Assembly: GCA_037355855.1 (NCBI GenBank)
Contig: CM074762.1
Location: 5,022,001 to 5,086,000 of the forward strand
Length of the DNA stretch: 64,000 bases
Origin: Pseudo-nitzschia pungens
Lineage: Eukaryota > Bacillariophyta > Bacillariophyceae > Bacillariales > Bacillariaceae
Direction: 5' to 3'
A model generated the notes under the pieces. It was not told the origin of the DNA. It ran no database searches and saw only the letters and a program-made list of their open reading frames with translations. Positions 30,000 through 41,103 of this stretch are shown here, piece by piece (within the stretch, counting starts at the first letter, position 1; every line of letters starts with the position of its first letter). A program made the position numbers and the translations under genes.

Positions 30000-31525
30000 C
30001 TACGCTACGGCGCTACAACCCTTAACCCTAATGGTGCTAGCTAGATCGCGTGCGCTTGCATTAACTCTAACGCGCTTGCGCAAACTGCTCGTATTAGCGT
30101 TAGCTCGCTTAATAACTGTTTTGGTTAGGTATCCGGTCATAGTACATAGTGTACTATGATGACCCGACCCCTGCGGTAGCATAGTATCTTAGCAGGGTAG
30201 CATGGTAGGTTAACATATCTAATATTTCGTACTATCATTAGCAACCCTAACCTTGTAACACTCAGCTACACTGTATTAGTACGGATGGTATATTCAATAT
30301 GGATGCTATGATCTGTGCTAGTAAGGCTCCTGTGTAGGACAGTGTACTGGGGCTACAGGCGGCAGCATCCAGTACTAGCTGACTAACAGGTGCTGAGCTG
30401 AGTGCTAGAGCTGTGTGCTAAATGGTTAGCAACAGGCTTAGCAACAGGCTTAGCAACAGGCTTAGCAACAGGCTTAGCAACAGGCTTAGCAACAGACCTA
30501 TCCTGCTTAGTATGGGTGCTAACAGAAGTTACTAGGGTCGTCGCGTAGGATTCGTACCAATCGTACATACCCCAAGTATAGCACCCCTAATAGTGTAGCT
30601 AAGTGCTACAGGGTTAGGGTTGCTAATGCTACTAGATACTGGTGGTGCTAACCTACCATGATACCATGCTAAGATACTATGCTACCGCCGGGGTCGGGTC
30701 ATTGGTGTATACTTCGTAATACTGTATGTACTATGACCGGATACCTGACCCAGACAGTTACCCAACGAGCTAGCATACGTTTGGATCTGTAATAATTAAG
30801 CAGAGCTACGCTACGATATTCAGCGATAGCTACGATACTCCGTGCGATACGCTACTTCGTAGAATACAGTACCGGAGCTACAGAGCTCTGTTATTATACG
30901 AGTTAGCGGAACGCTGTCACGATACAATACAGGAGGGGATACAGCGCTACAGCGCTGCAGGGGATACAGCGCTACGATACAGCGCTACAGGAGGGGATAC
31001 AGCGCTACAGCGCTGCAGGGGATACAGCGCTGCAGGGGATACAGCGCTACAGGGGATACAGCGCTACAGGGGATACAGCGCTACAGCGCTGAAGGGATAC
31101 AGGGATACAGCGATACAGCGCTACAGCGCTACTACAGGGGATGAGCGCAGCTCAGCTCTGTATCGTATCGTGACAGCGTTCCGATAACTCGTACGAAGTA
31201 GATAATAGAGCTCTGTAGCTCCAGTACTGTATTATACGGGTAGCGTAGCGTACGGAGTAGCGTAGCGTAGCTCCGTTTAATTAGATTCAAAGGTGTGCTA
31301 GCGCGTTGGGTAACTGTTTGGGTCAGGCGTCCGTTCATAGTACATATTGTACACCAGTGACCCGACCCCGGCGGTAGCATAGTATCTTAGAATGGTAGCA
31401 TGGTAGGTTAGCATATCCAGTACGTATTTCGTAGCATTAGCAACCCTAACCTTGTAGCACTCAGCTACACTGTACTTCGTATTTTTTAATGCGGATGCTA
31501 TACCCGGGGTATGTACAACTGGTAC
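30000..31525. repeat. Scrambled Copia-LTR fragments in both orientations
   Basis: Segments about 30000-30290 and 31140-31500 match the LTR at 33344 in its minus orientation (CCGACCCCGGCGGTAGCATA-type blocks). Segments about 30310-30900 match the plus-orientation LTR at 32343 (GCTATGATCTGTGCTA). An AGGCTTAGCAAC decamer array lies at about 30427-30495. A (GGGGATACAGCGCTACA)n array fills 30935-31135. Confidence 0.75.
30935..31135. repeat. GGATACAGCGCTACAG array
   Basis: About ten variable units of GGGGATACAGCGCTACAG at the centre of a short LTR palindrome (30660-31480). Confidence 0.85.
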
Positions 31526-31687
31526 AAGAAGCACAACAGTGTTGCCTACCACAAGGCGCGCGAGTCTATTGCTGCTGGAACAATCCGAATCGCAAAGGAG
31601 CCTGGCGAGACCAATATTGCTGATTTATTCACTAAGTTGCTGAATGGTCCGGCTCTGAAAGAACACTGTGCTCGATGCATGTGGTAA
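31526..31687 (+). pseudogene. Copia pol 3' end (RNase H C-terminus), fragment
   Basis: 54 codons ending ...HCARCMW and TAA. They match the C terminus of the Copia pol at 35734-36111 (minus strand) with few changes (e.g. ALKEHCARCMW against ALKDHCARCMW). The 5' end is abrupt, joined to LTR-like sequence at GGTAC/AAGAAGCAC. It is the left partner of the tail-to-tail palindrome. Confidence 0.88.
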
Positions 31688-32342
31688 AGAAAAAATTACT
31701 CTAGCTGCATTATTTGGGGTACCTTTGGTCCCTGACAAGCAGCTCGGACGCAGCAGATATCGATTTCGATTTTCGGAAGCAATCGATTACGATTTCGGAT
31801 TGTTCGAACGCATTTGATTTCGGTTACGAGTTCTTTGCTCGTAGTGGATTTCGATTTCGATTACGAAGCTTTCTTCGGACGCAACCTTATTTCGATTGCA
31901 ATCTTGTTTCGAATGCAACCTTGTTTCGGACGCAACCTCTGTCCGAACGCAACAGATTTCGATCCGACCTGATCCTATGTTATATGTTATCTGTTGGGAG
32001 TCTCCGGTACACCGGTTCCGGGGACTATAAACTTGAAATACAATAGGCCGATTGATATGTCCTTATATGTGTTAAGGAATCGGACCAAGGGCAAAATGCC
32101 CTCCGGTCCAACCCCCTTTTTTTTCTACCATAAATCGGCCGGGCCTCTGATAGAAGAACTGCAATATTTGGTGCAGTTTGATATCTGACAAGTTATATGG
32201 AAGCATCCCTAAATTCTGTTATGATCCATCCAAGTGTCCTGGTACAACAAGCAGGAGTATTGGTGTTCCCCTGGGAGTATCTGTTTCCGGGGACCAGTAT
32301 AGTTGCTCAGTACAGGGCCACTGGCATGAATCACGGGGACTA
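31688..32342 (+). other. Copia 3' untranslated internal region
   Basis: Non-coding stretch between pol and LTR in the left copy. It includes a biased TTTCGATTTCGATTACGA/CGGACGCAACC region also present, inverted, at 35340-35690. It ends in a purine-rich CACGGGGAC just before the LTR, a candidate polypurine tract. Confidence 0.6.
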
Positions 32343-33288
32343 TGAAGATATTCAAGGTGGTGCTATGATCTGTGCTAAGGCTCCTGTGTAGGAGAGTGTA
32401 CTGGGACTACAGGCAGCAGCCTCCAGTAACTGACTAACAGGTGCTGAGTTGAGTGCTAGAGCTGTGTGCTAATTGCTAGCATACAGGCTCAGCAACAGGC
32501 TTAGCAACAGGCTTAGCAGCAGGCTTAGCATCAGGCTTAGCAACAGGCTTAGCAGCAGACCTATATCCTACTATCCTGTTTAGTATGGATGCTAGCAGAG
32601 TTTACTAGGGTCGCCGCGTACGATTTGTACCAATCGTACGTACCCCGAGTAAAGCACCTGTTATGGTGTAGCTAAATGCTACAGGGTTAGGGTTGCTAAG
32701 GCTACGAGATACTGGAAGATGCTAACCTACCATGATACCAATGCTAAGATATGATGCTACCGCCGGGGTCGGGTCATTGGTGTATAATATATACCATGAC
32801 CGGATACCCGGCCCAAACAGTTACCAAACGTGCTAGCATAAGTGAGCTAGCACACGATTCGATCTAATTAATCGGAGATACCTACGATACTCCGATACGG
32901 TACGCTACCCGTAGAATACAGTACCAGACCTACAGGGCGCTGTTATTATACGAGTTAGCGAGTTAGCGAATCGATGTCACGATACGATACAGAGCTGAGC
33001 GCTTTGGCTCAGCTCCCCTTTTATTCACTCTTTCTTTTATACTCTAAAATAAACCCACCTATCATGCCCTCCTTTACGACCGATTCCGATGTACCTCTAG
33101 GGAAGTGCCTTGTATTGCTTGAGCGTATGCAATAGACCTTGAACAGTCCACTGTAGACTCACGATTTGCCAGGACTTTATGTATTATTATTGTTAAGGCT
33201 TTTCCTTATTTACAGACCAGTACGAGTCGAACTTATCTACAAGTCGATTAAGTTCCCCGAAGACCGCTGACGAGCGGATATCATCACA
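32343..33288 (+). repeat. Copia 3' LTR, left arm of palindrome (946 bp)
   Basis: Begins TGAAGATATTCAAGG and ends CGGATATCATCACA, so it has TG...CA ends. Contains an AGGCTTAGCAACAGGCTTAG decamer array (32480-32550). Same family as the solo LTR at 48924-49776 and the inverted copy from 33344. Confidence 0.82.
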
Positions 33289-33343
33289 GTACTGTGATGA
33301 TACTGTGATGATATCCGCTCGTCAGCGGTCTTCGGGGAACTAC
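33289..33343. repeat. Palindrome centre with two truncated LTR ends
   Basis: Between the inverted LTRs lie TGTGATGA (33293-33300) and a 37-nt piece of LTR terminus (33304-33340), separated by AC or TAC. The stuttered repetition of TACTGTGATGATATCC is what slippage or end-joining at an LTR end would leave. Confidence 0.8.
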
Positions 33344-34979
33344 TGTGATGATATCCGCTCGTCAGCGGTCTTCGGGGAACTTAATCGACTTGTAGATAAG
33401 TTCGACTCGTACTGGTCTGTAAATAAGGAAAAGCCTTAACAATAATAATACATAAAGTCCTGGCAAATCGTGAGTCTACAGTGGACTGTTCAAGGTCTAT
33501 TGCATACGCTCAAGCAATACAAGGCACTTCCCTAGAGGTACATCGGAATCGGTCGTAAAGGAGGGCATGATAGGTGGGTTTATTTTAGAGTATAAAAGAA
33601 AGAGTGAATAAAGGGAGCTGAGCCAAAGCGCTCAGCTCTTGTATCGTGACATCGATTCGCTAACTTGCTAACTCGTATAATAACAGCGCTCTGTAGGTCT
33701 GGTACTGTATTCTACGGGTAGCGTACCGTATCGGAGTATCGTAGGTATCTCCGATTAATTAGATCGAATCGTGTGCTAGCTCACTTATGCTAGCACGTTT
33801 GGTAACTGTTTGGGCCGGGTATCCGGTCATGGTATATATTATACACCAATGACCCGACCCCGGCGGTAGCATCATATCTTAGCATTGGTATCATGGTAGG
33901 TTAGCATCTTCCAGTATCTCGTAGCCTTAGCAACCCTAACCCTGTAGCATTTAGCTACACCATAACAGGTGCTTTACTCGGGGTACGTACGATTGGTACA
34001 AATCGTACGCGGCGACCCTAGTAAACTCTGCTAGCATCCATACTAAACAGGATAGTAGGATATAGGTCTGCTGCTAAGCCTGTTGCTAAGCCTGATGCTA
34101 AGCCTGCTGCTAAGCCTGTTGCTAAGCCTGTTGCTGAGCCTGTATGCTAGCAATTAGCACACAGCTCTAGCACTCAGCTCAGCACCTGTTGGTCAGCACT
34201 TCCCTAGAGGTACATCGGAATCGGTCGTAAAGGAGGGCATGATAGGTGTGTTTATTTTAGAGTATAAAAGAAAGAGTGAATAAAGGGAGCTGAGCCAAAG
34301 CGCTCAGCTCTGTATCGTATCGTATCGTGACAGCGCTCCGATAACTCGTATAATAACAGAGCTCTGTAGCTCTGGTACTGTATTCTACGGGTAGCGTATC
34401 GGAGTAGCGTAGCGTAGCTCCGCTTAATTAAGCTTCGCTTAATTATTAGCGATCCAATCGTATGCTAGCTCACTTATGCTAGCGCGTTGGGTAACTGTCT
34501 GGGCCCGGTATCCGGTCATAGTACATATTATACACCAATGACCCGACCCCGGCGGTAGCATAGTATCTTAATATGATATCATGGTAGGTTAGCACCACCA
34601 GTATCTAGTAGCATTAGCAACCCTAACCCTGTAGCACTTAGCTACACCATAACAGGTGCTTTACTCGGGGTACGTACGATTGGTACAAATCGTACGCGAC
34701 GGCCCTAGTAATTCTGCTAGCATCCACACTAAGCAGGATATAGGTCTGCTGCTAAGCCTGTTGCTAAGCCTGCTGCTAAGCCTGCTGCTAAGCCTGTTGC
34801 TAAGCCTGTTGCTGAGCCTGTTGCTGAGCCTGTTGCTAGGCCTGTATGCTACCAATTAGCACACATCTCAGCACTCAGCTCAGCACCTGTTAGTCAGCTA
34901 CTGGATGTTGCTGACTGTAGACCCAGTAGCCCTTCTACACAGGGCCTTAGCACAGATCATAGAACACTGGATATCTTCA
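33344..34979 (-). repeat. Copia 3' LTR, right arm, with internal tandem duplication
   Basis: The plus-strand sequence starts TGTGATGATATCCGCTCG and ends GGATATCTTCA. It is longer than the other copies (1636 bp against 946 and 853) because a block of about 670 bp is tandemly duplicated: CACTTCCCTAGAGGTACATC occurs at 33525 and again at 34197, and GCTAAGCCTGTT arrays at 34070-34145 and 34747-34850. Confidence 0.82.
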
Positions 34980-35733
34980 TAGTCCCCGTGATTCATGCCA
35001 GTGGTCCTGTATGAGCAACTGAGCAACTATACCAGTCCCCGGAAACAGATACTCCCAGGAGGACACCAATACTCTTGCTTGTTGTACCAGGACACTTGGA
35101 TGGATCATAACAGAATTCAGGGATGCTTCCATATAACTTGTCAGAGATCAAACTGCACCAAATATTGCAGTTCTTCTATCAGAGGCCCGGCTGATTCGTA
35201 GTACAAAAAAAAAGGGGGTTGGACCACAGGACGTTTTGCCCTTGGTCCGATTCCTTGACACATACAAGGACAGATCAATCAGCCTATTGTCTTTCAAGTT
35301 TATAGTCCCCGGAACCGGTGTACCGGAGACTCCCAACAGATAACATATAACATAAGATAAGATCCAATCGGAATCGAAGTCGAGATCGTTGCGTTCGAAA
35401 GATTGCGGCGTCCGAAAAAGGTTGCGTCCGGATTGCCAGATCCGCTGCGTCCGAAACTCGTATCGAAATTGGAATCCACTGATCCGTCGCGTCCAAGATT
35501 GCGTCCGAAACAAGGTTGCAATCGAAACCGAATCAAAGCGGTCGATAAACTCGTAATCGAAATCCGTAATTCGCTGTCGACTGCGTTCGAAATTCGAAAT
35601 CGAAAAGATCGAAGAACTCGTGATCGAAATCCGGAATCGACTGGTTCCAAAAATCGAAATCAGAAAACTGCTGCGTCCGAGCTGCTTGTCAGGGACCAAA
35701 GGTGCCCCAAATAATGCAGCTAGAGCGATTTTC
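34980..35733 (-). other. Copia 3' untranslated internal region (right copy)
   Basis: Inverted counterpart of 31688-32342, with the same CGAAATCG/GCGTCCGA-biased sequence. No gene. Confidence 0.6.
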
Positions 35734-36111
35734 TTACCACATGCATCGAGCGCAATGGTCTTTCAGAGCCGGACCATTCAGCAACTTAGTGAATAAATCA
35801 GCAATGTTGGTCTCACCAGGCTCCTTTGCGATTCGGATTGTTCCAGCAGCAATAGACTCGCGCGCCTTGTGGTAGGCAACACTGTTGTGCTTCTTGTTGC
35901 ATGGACTCTCCGGCCTGGTGGTGTTCTTAACAACAGACTCGTTGTCACAGTACACATTGGTAGGACCTTCAATAGGGACACCCATCATCCTGAGCTTGTA
36001 CCTAAGACCCTCAATCAGTTCAATGGCAATTCGGAGTGCAACTATCTCAGAACCAAAGGTTGACGTCTCGACAGTGGTCTGGCGTTTGCTGAACCACAGG
36101 ATAGGGGCCCT
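35734..36111 (-). pseudogene. Copia RNase H, 3' segment of interrupted pol
   Basis: Continues the Copia pol that breaks at 44101. Motifs include PILWFSKRQTTVETSTFGSE and NVYCDNESVV (RNase H strand with conserved Asp), then HARCMW-type C terminus and stop. Interrupted by the Gypsy insertion between NRA and PILWFSK. Confidence 0.9.
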
Positions 36112-36300
36112 TGCCGTGCACCAAAATACAGTCACGAGTACACACGGGACTGGATTAAGGATAAGGATAAAAACAATCGGCGAGCCGACAGAATCGCTGA
36201 TTCGGAAGGCTCTTAGAGCTGTAGCAAATAGACTAACCAATAGAGCTCACAATTTGCATATCACTACTATTCTAATCACTAGTAGACCCGGGGTATGGCA
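36112..36300 (+). repeat. Gypsy 5' LTR, 189 bp
   Basis: TG...CA ends, identical at every position to the 3' LTR at 43912-44100. Unusually short for a Gypsy LTR. Confidence 0.95.
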
Positions 36301-37043
36301 TGATTTTAAAATCAAGCTGAGTGCTGATGACCATGAGCAGAAAGAGATCGATCAGCCAAGGCGCCGACGAGATCGAAAGACTGCCAGAAAATGGAGGCAC
36401 AGAAAGGCAAAAACAGGGTGAAGGATATCCAGTGTCTGCAGCACAAGGAAGACCGACCCCAGCAACTGTTGGCGCCCAAAGAAGGGAGCAACAGCAGCAA
36501 CAGAGACACCTAAGTACCTAAACAGGACCATGGTCGACAACAGGAAATAATCGAAAAACACGAAAACATGAGCCGAAAAAGTGACACATAATCCAGTGAA
36601 TGGACTAATTGGACCAACACTGAGTGGGTGGACAGACCGAACAGGGGATGCCAACCACAACCGAAATATACGGATATCCGGAAAGGTATATAATGAATAC
36701 CCAAACACCACCAATCCCACGGGAAACGGGAAGTGGGACCGGCCCGGTGATTGCTTAACAGGGAAGCAACGCCGGAAAACCACGGGAATCGAATCCCACA
36801 AAATAAAAACAGAAACAACTCCGGAGAACCACAGGATTCCCGGGAGCTAAAGAGAGAAACAACTCCCACCACTGTACAAGCCTGGGAGAAAAATCAGTTA
36901 CAACACGGGGTATCGCGTGGAAGTGAACCTCAGGGGGAAAAACTGGAGCAATCACTTTTTGCTCATTTCCAACCCAAATAACAACTTACAGAAATACTGT
37001 AACTAATTAAACTAAAATATAATAACTGACTGATTAACTCACC
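36301..37043 (+). other. Gypsy 5' leader, 743 bp
   Basis: Untranslated region between LTR and gag. A palindrome GATTTTAAAATC begins it. No conserved motif recognised; open frames here are short. Confidence 0.5.
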
Positions 37044-38477
37044 ATGGCGTCTAAAGGAACTAAACAGAAACCCTTCAACTTTACACGAGAGGACTGGCCG
37101 GAAGATGCCGCCACCGTGAAAATGAGTATCGACTCAGAACAAGGTGGAATCGCATTCAGCGACTACCTGAAGGTTCTCAATGGTACTGAAAGACCAGAAC
37201 TCTTCCTTATCTGGAAGAGAGACTTTGACCAGAAAATTGCTGGCAATGACAAACTCCACGGAGACCAGAAACTGGACGTTTTACAGAGAATCCTCTCTAA
37301 TGAGGCACTCGCACTTGTCCAGCGAACACTCGCTCGGACCTACTTGGCCGAACCAACCCACAAGGTCCATCACACCAGACGCGTACAGAAAAAGATCCAG
37401 GAGATCGAACAAAGGGACCAAGCAAACATACTACTATCAATGGGGCAAGACGCCACCGAAACTCCCACGGGAGCCTCCAAGGAGACGGCAAAGGAGAAAT
37501 CTCCAAACGCCGAAAAAACCGACACAGCCACGGCGAGCTCGGACAACGAATCGGAGACCGACAACCTCGAGTCTCCAATCCCAAAGAAGAAGGTCGCAAG
37601 CGCCCTCACCCAGTACTACCAATCCCAGGAGTACAGGAAGGATATCATGGAGGAATGCATGCATGTCCTCAAGCTCAAAATCTTTGGCAATGACCAAAAC
37701 GGCAAGCGCTCGTACATCGTCCTCCGACGATTCATGCGAGGCATGCGCGTGGACCTCAAATATGGCATCAGAACCTGGGCCAATCGAATGGCCAAACTCC
37801 AAAGCTATTTCCCAGAATGCCTCTGGGAATGTGGCAGTGACCAAATGGAAACACCAAGAAGTTTCACCCAAGGAGAAATGAAGGAAATCTTGGATTCCAA
37901 CATGACCCACTCCCAACGCGAGAAGCTGGAGCACATTAGTTGGGACCTCTACACCCACTCCTTTAACACCACTATCGACAAGCTCGAAAACCTGGAAATC
38001 ACCATCCGGAAGGAGGCGATAATGCAACAACGCATCACCGACCTCGAAAAGCAGACCGGCGTCACCAAAAAGACCCCCAAGGCCGCATCTGGGGGAGGAC
38101 ACCACGGGAAGTCCCCTGGCAAGAAGAAGCGACCTGTGGACAACAGCAACAAACAGCTATGCAAAACCTGTGGCAAGGTCCACGCCGGCAAATGCTGGAA
38201 ACTAACCGGTGGCCCCTCCAAGAAGGGAAAGTTTGACCGGGAGACCCTCAACTTGCTCAAGGAGCACTTTGTGGCAAAAGAAGACTCAGACAACGAGCAG
38301 TACCCCAAACCCCACTGGGGAAGGAACCTATCGAACCACGAGTACTCCTACGTACTGGCCACGGCCCAAGCTGACCACGAAGTCTCCGATGACGAGATCG
38401 ATATCTCTGAACGAGAACTCAAAGAGTACAGAAGAAAGTACAGAAAGACCTTTAAAAAGAAAGGATCCCACAACTGA
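37044..38477 (+). CDS. Gypsy Gag protein, 477 aa
   Basis: Structural protein of the retrotransposon particle. ATG at 37044 has a good context (CACCATGG). The N-terminal half carries the capsid-like helical region. A variant zinc knuckle (C373, C376, H380, C384: CKTCGKVHAGKC) lies near the C terminus, followed by a basic, then acidic tail. The frame ends with a single TGA at 38475-38477, and pol begins with ATG at 38478 in the same frame, with no gap. Expression of pol could be by UGA readthrough or by re-initiation at the adjoining ATG. Confidence 0.9.
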   Translation: MASKGTKQKPFNFTREDWPEDAATVKMSIDSEQGGIAFSDYLKVLNGTERPELFLIWKRDFDQKIAGNDKLHGDQKLDVLQRILSNEALALVQRTLARTYLAEPTHKVHHTRRVQKKIQEIEQRDQANILLSMGQDATETPTGASKETAKEKSPNAEKTDTATASSDNESETDNLESPIPKKKVASALTQYYQSQEYRKDIMEECMHVLKLKIFGNDQNGKRSYIVLRRFMRGMRVDLKYGIRTWANRMAKLQSYFPECLWECGSDQMETPRSFTQGEMKEILDSNMTHSQREKLEHISWDLYTHSFNTTIDKLENLEITIRKEAIMQQRITDLEKQTGVTKKTPKAASGGGHHGKSPGKKKRPVDNSNKQLCKTCGKVHAGKCWKLTGGPSKKGKFDRETLNLLKEHFVAKEDSDNEQYPKPHWGRNLSNHEYSYVLATAQADHEVSDDEIDISERELKEYRRKYRKTFKKKGSHN

Positions 38478-38970
38478 ATGGTTGATACCATCCACACCGG
38501 ACCCCGGATCATCAACAGATTTGCGGACATCTGTGTGGAGGTATTGGACCACAAGGGAAGGGGGAGGATGCTCCGGGGCCTATTAGACTCTGGGTGCTCC
38601 AAATCCATCATACTACGGCAATTTGTCGACCGAAGTCAACTAACGAACCGAGACCAAAGATCTGTCACCTACAATACCTATGGGGGCAAGTTCAGAACCA
38701 GGTCTGCGGCTTCAGTGGGACTAAGGTTGATAGAATTTTCAAACTCCAAGACCATTAAATGGACCTTCCAAGTGGATGAATACCATCACCACGAGGAAGT
38801 ACCCTATGACATGATCATAGGATCCGACCTAATGGCACAACTGGGACTGGATATAAAATACAGCTCCCGAACAATCGAATGGCAGGGTGACTCCATTCCC
38901 ATGAAGGGGATGGGGGAGCTCTCGAACCCGGACAAATGTGAGGCTGTATTCTTTGCCAACACACAAAGTC

Positions 38971-41103
38971 ACAATTTGCGCGACGCGCATTTTGTCCGAC
39001 GTTCCGATGTTCCAGTACTAAAAATACGTAGATTTCTACACAACTTTACCATGCGATATCTCGCTCCCTTATACACCCCCAATCACAACCCCAGGACCTA
39101 CATGTATTAACCAAGACCTGCGCTCTTCGTTTCTGCTATCGGTTCAGTTGCTGGATGCTTCCTTTCGTTGAGTTTGTTGCCAATTCACTGCTCGACCGAG
39201 GGATCAGCAACAGCAGCAGCACCAAAACCAAGATCGACACATAATTTTCTACAGCACTTCCAGTACAGATTCTACAGCAATTCACCACTCTTTTTCGATG
39301 TACGGTACTGCTTCGATCTGTTCCCAAGCTCCAACCAAGGCCCTTACGTATATCTTGCTATACTTAATGTTCTACACTGTTTCCAAGCTGCTTAAGTGAT
39401 TCTCACTTAAAGTTCTTCCACTGTAGGAATATTTCTACACGAAATTCCAGATGTCATCTGTTTCCAAGTCTAATGCCCTGCTGGTACATAAGTGTTTTCG
39501 CTTATGGTCCCAATGTTTTCTGACCCAAGCCCAAAAGCCGCTAAGTACAGTTCACTTAAGGCTCTACCATCTACATATACCTCTCAGGTGTACAGTATAA
39601 ATGTCATCTGTTTCCAAGTCTACTGCCCTGCTGGACCCTAAGTGTTTTCACTTATGGTCCTACTGTTTCTTGACCCAAGCCCCAAAGCCGCTAAGTACAG
39701 TTTGCTTAAGGCTCCACCACCTACATAACCCTCTCAGGTGTACTGTATAAATGTCATCTGTTTCCAAGTCTACTGCCCTGATGGACCCTAAGTGTTTTCG
39801 CTTATGGTCCTACTGTTTCCTGACCCAAGCCCTAAAGCCACTAAGTACAGTTTGCTTAAGGCTCCCCTACCTACATATACCTCTCAGATGCATTCTTCAA
39901 CTGTCATCTGTTTTCAAGTCTACTGCCCTGATGGACCATAAGTGTTTTCGCTTATGGTCCTACTGTTTCCTTACCCAAGCCCCAAAGCCGCTAAGTACAG
40001 CTTGCTTAAGGCTCTCCTACCTACATATACCTCTCAGATGCACACTTCAACTGTCATCTGTTTTCAAGTCTACTGCCCTTCTGGACCATAAGTGTTCTCA
40101 CTTAAGGTCCTACTATTTCCTGACCCAAGCCCCAAAGCCGCTAAGTACAGCTTGCTTAAGGCTCTCCTACCTACATAACCCTCTCAGATGCACACTTCAA
40201 CTGTCATCTGTTTTCAAGTCTACTGCCCTGATAGTCCATAATTGTTTTTGATTATGGACCTACTGTTTTTATGACCCAAGCCCCAAAGCTGCTAAGTACA
40301 TGTTACTTAACGCACCACCACCAACATATACCCCTCCAGTTCACAGTACAGCAGAGACCTGTTTTCAAGCCTACAGCCCTGATGGTCCATAAGTGTTTTC
40401 ACTTAAAGGCCCTGTTTCCAAGCTACTACAGGAGAGCAAGTTCAAGTTCGAACAGAAGGCCAGCTGTTACGAATTTGAATTTGGTAGTAGGCTCCACCGC
40501 CTCTACGTGTTTCCTCTACGTGTCTCCTACTACGAAGTTCGAACAGAAGGACAGCTGTTACGAATTTGGTAGTAGGCTCCGTACTATATGTACCATACAG
40601 TGGTTACGGGAATGTGTTTGGGGAATGTGTTTGGGGATGACTACTCGCATTACTGGTGATGCTGCAATCCAGCATTCAGAGAGGAGTTTTGCTTTTGTAC
40701 GCTGACCACTAGCATTACAGATACCATGTATCTAGTCAGGGTTTTGCTTGTGTCAGCTGACCACTAGCATTACGGATGCTGCACACCAGCATTGGAGGGA
40801 CAGTTTTGCTTGTGTCTTTCCCTTTCACGTTCTTGTTACCCCGTTTCCTGTACGCTTTGCAACAGCAGTGTCTGTTGTGCTCTGGACTGGTTCATTTTTT
40901 TCCTGTTTCTTACCAAGGTTCGTTTGCAAAATAGCCGTCCTTACAACCTGGGGCCTATTCCCCATGGTTGAGGCGGCGCGTCGTTCTACAACTTGGGGCC
41001 TAACCTCTCTTCGATTGAGGCGACGATAAAGTCTGGTTACAGACTGAGTAGCTTTTAACCACCTTCGGTGGATTTTCCTACTTAAATAAGTATATTATTA
41101 TTA
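38971..41103 (+). mobile_element. Long non-coding retroposon, 2133 bp, with 19-bp TSD
   Basis: Inserted in the Gypsy pol. Target-site duplications TTTGCCAACACACAAAGTC at 38952-38970 and 41104-41122 are identical. It begins ACAATTTGCGCGACGCGCAT and ends AAGTATATTATTATTA. The copy at 51428-52015 begins with the same ACAATTTGCGC and ends with the same tail. It contains a 150-bp tandem array (39451 to about 40420) and two 3' stem-loops (AGTCTG/CAGACT near 41030 and CCACC/GGTGG near 41060). There is no reverse transcriptase or other credible gene, so it must be mobilised in trans. Long TSDs and a short-repeat tail indicate target-primed reverse transcription. Confidence 0.85.
39451..40420 (+). repeat. 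150-bp tandem array inside the retroposon, about six copies
   Basis: ATGTCATCTG or CTGTCATCTG starts recur at 39451, 39601, 39751, 39901, 40051 and 40201, an exact 150-bp period. A degenerate seventh unit follows. Units contain short snap-back pairs such as CTAAGTGTTTTCGCTTATGG. The period is divisible by three, which opens a spurious 166-codon frame at 39751-40251. Confidence 0.93.

Noticed and set aside
36301..36330. tRNA primer-binding site after the Gypsy 5' LTR
   Set aside because: The sequence starts TGATTTTAAAATCA and lacks the TGG expected for a standard site. I could not match a tRNA 3' end without a search.
39751..40251. 166-codon frame with 50-residue repeats
   Set aside because: The DNA period of 150 bp is divisible by three, so any open unit stays open. 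It lies in a non-coding retroposon.
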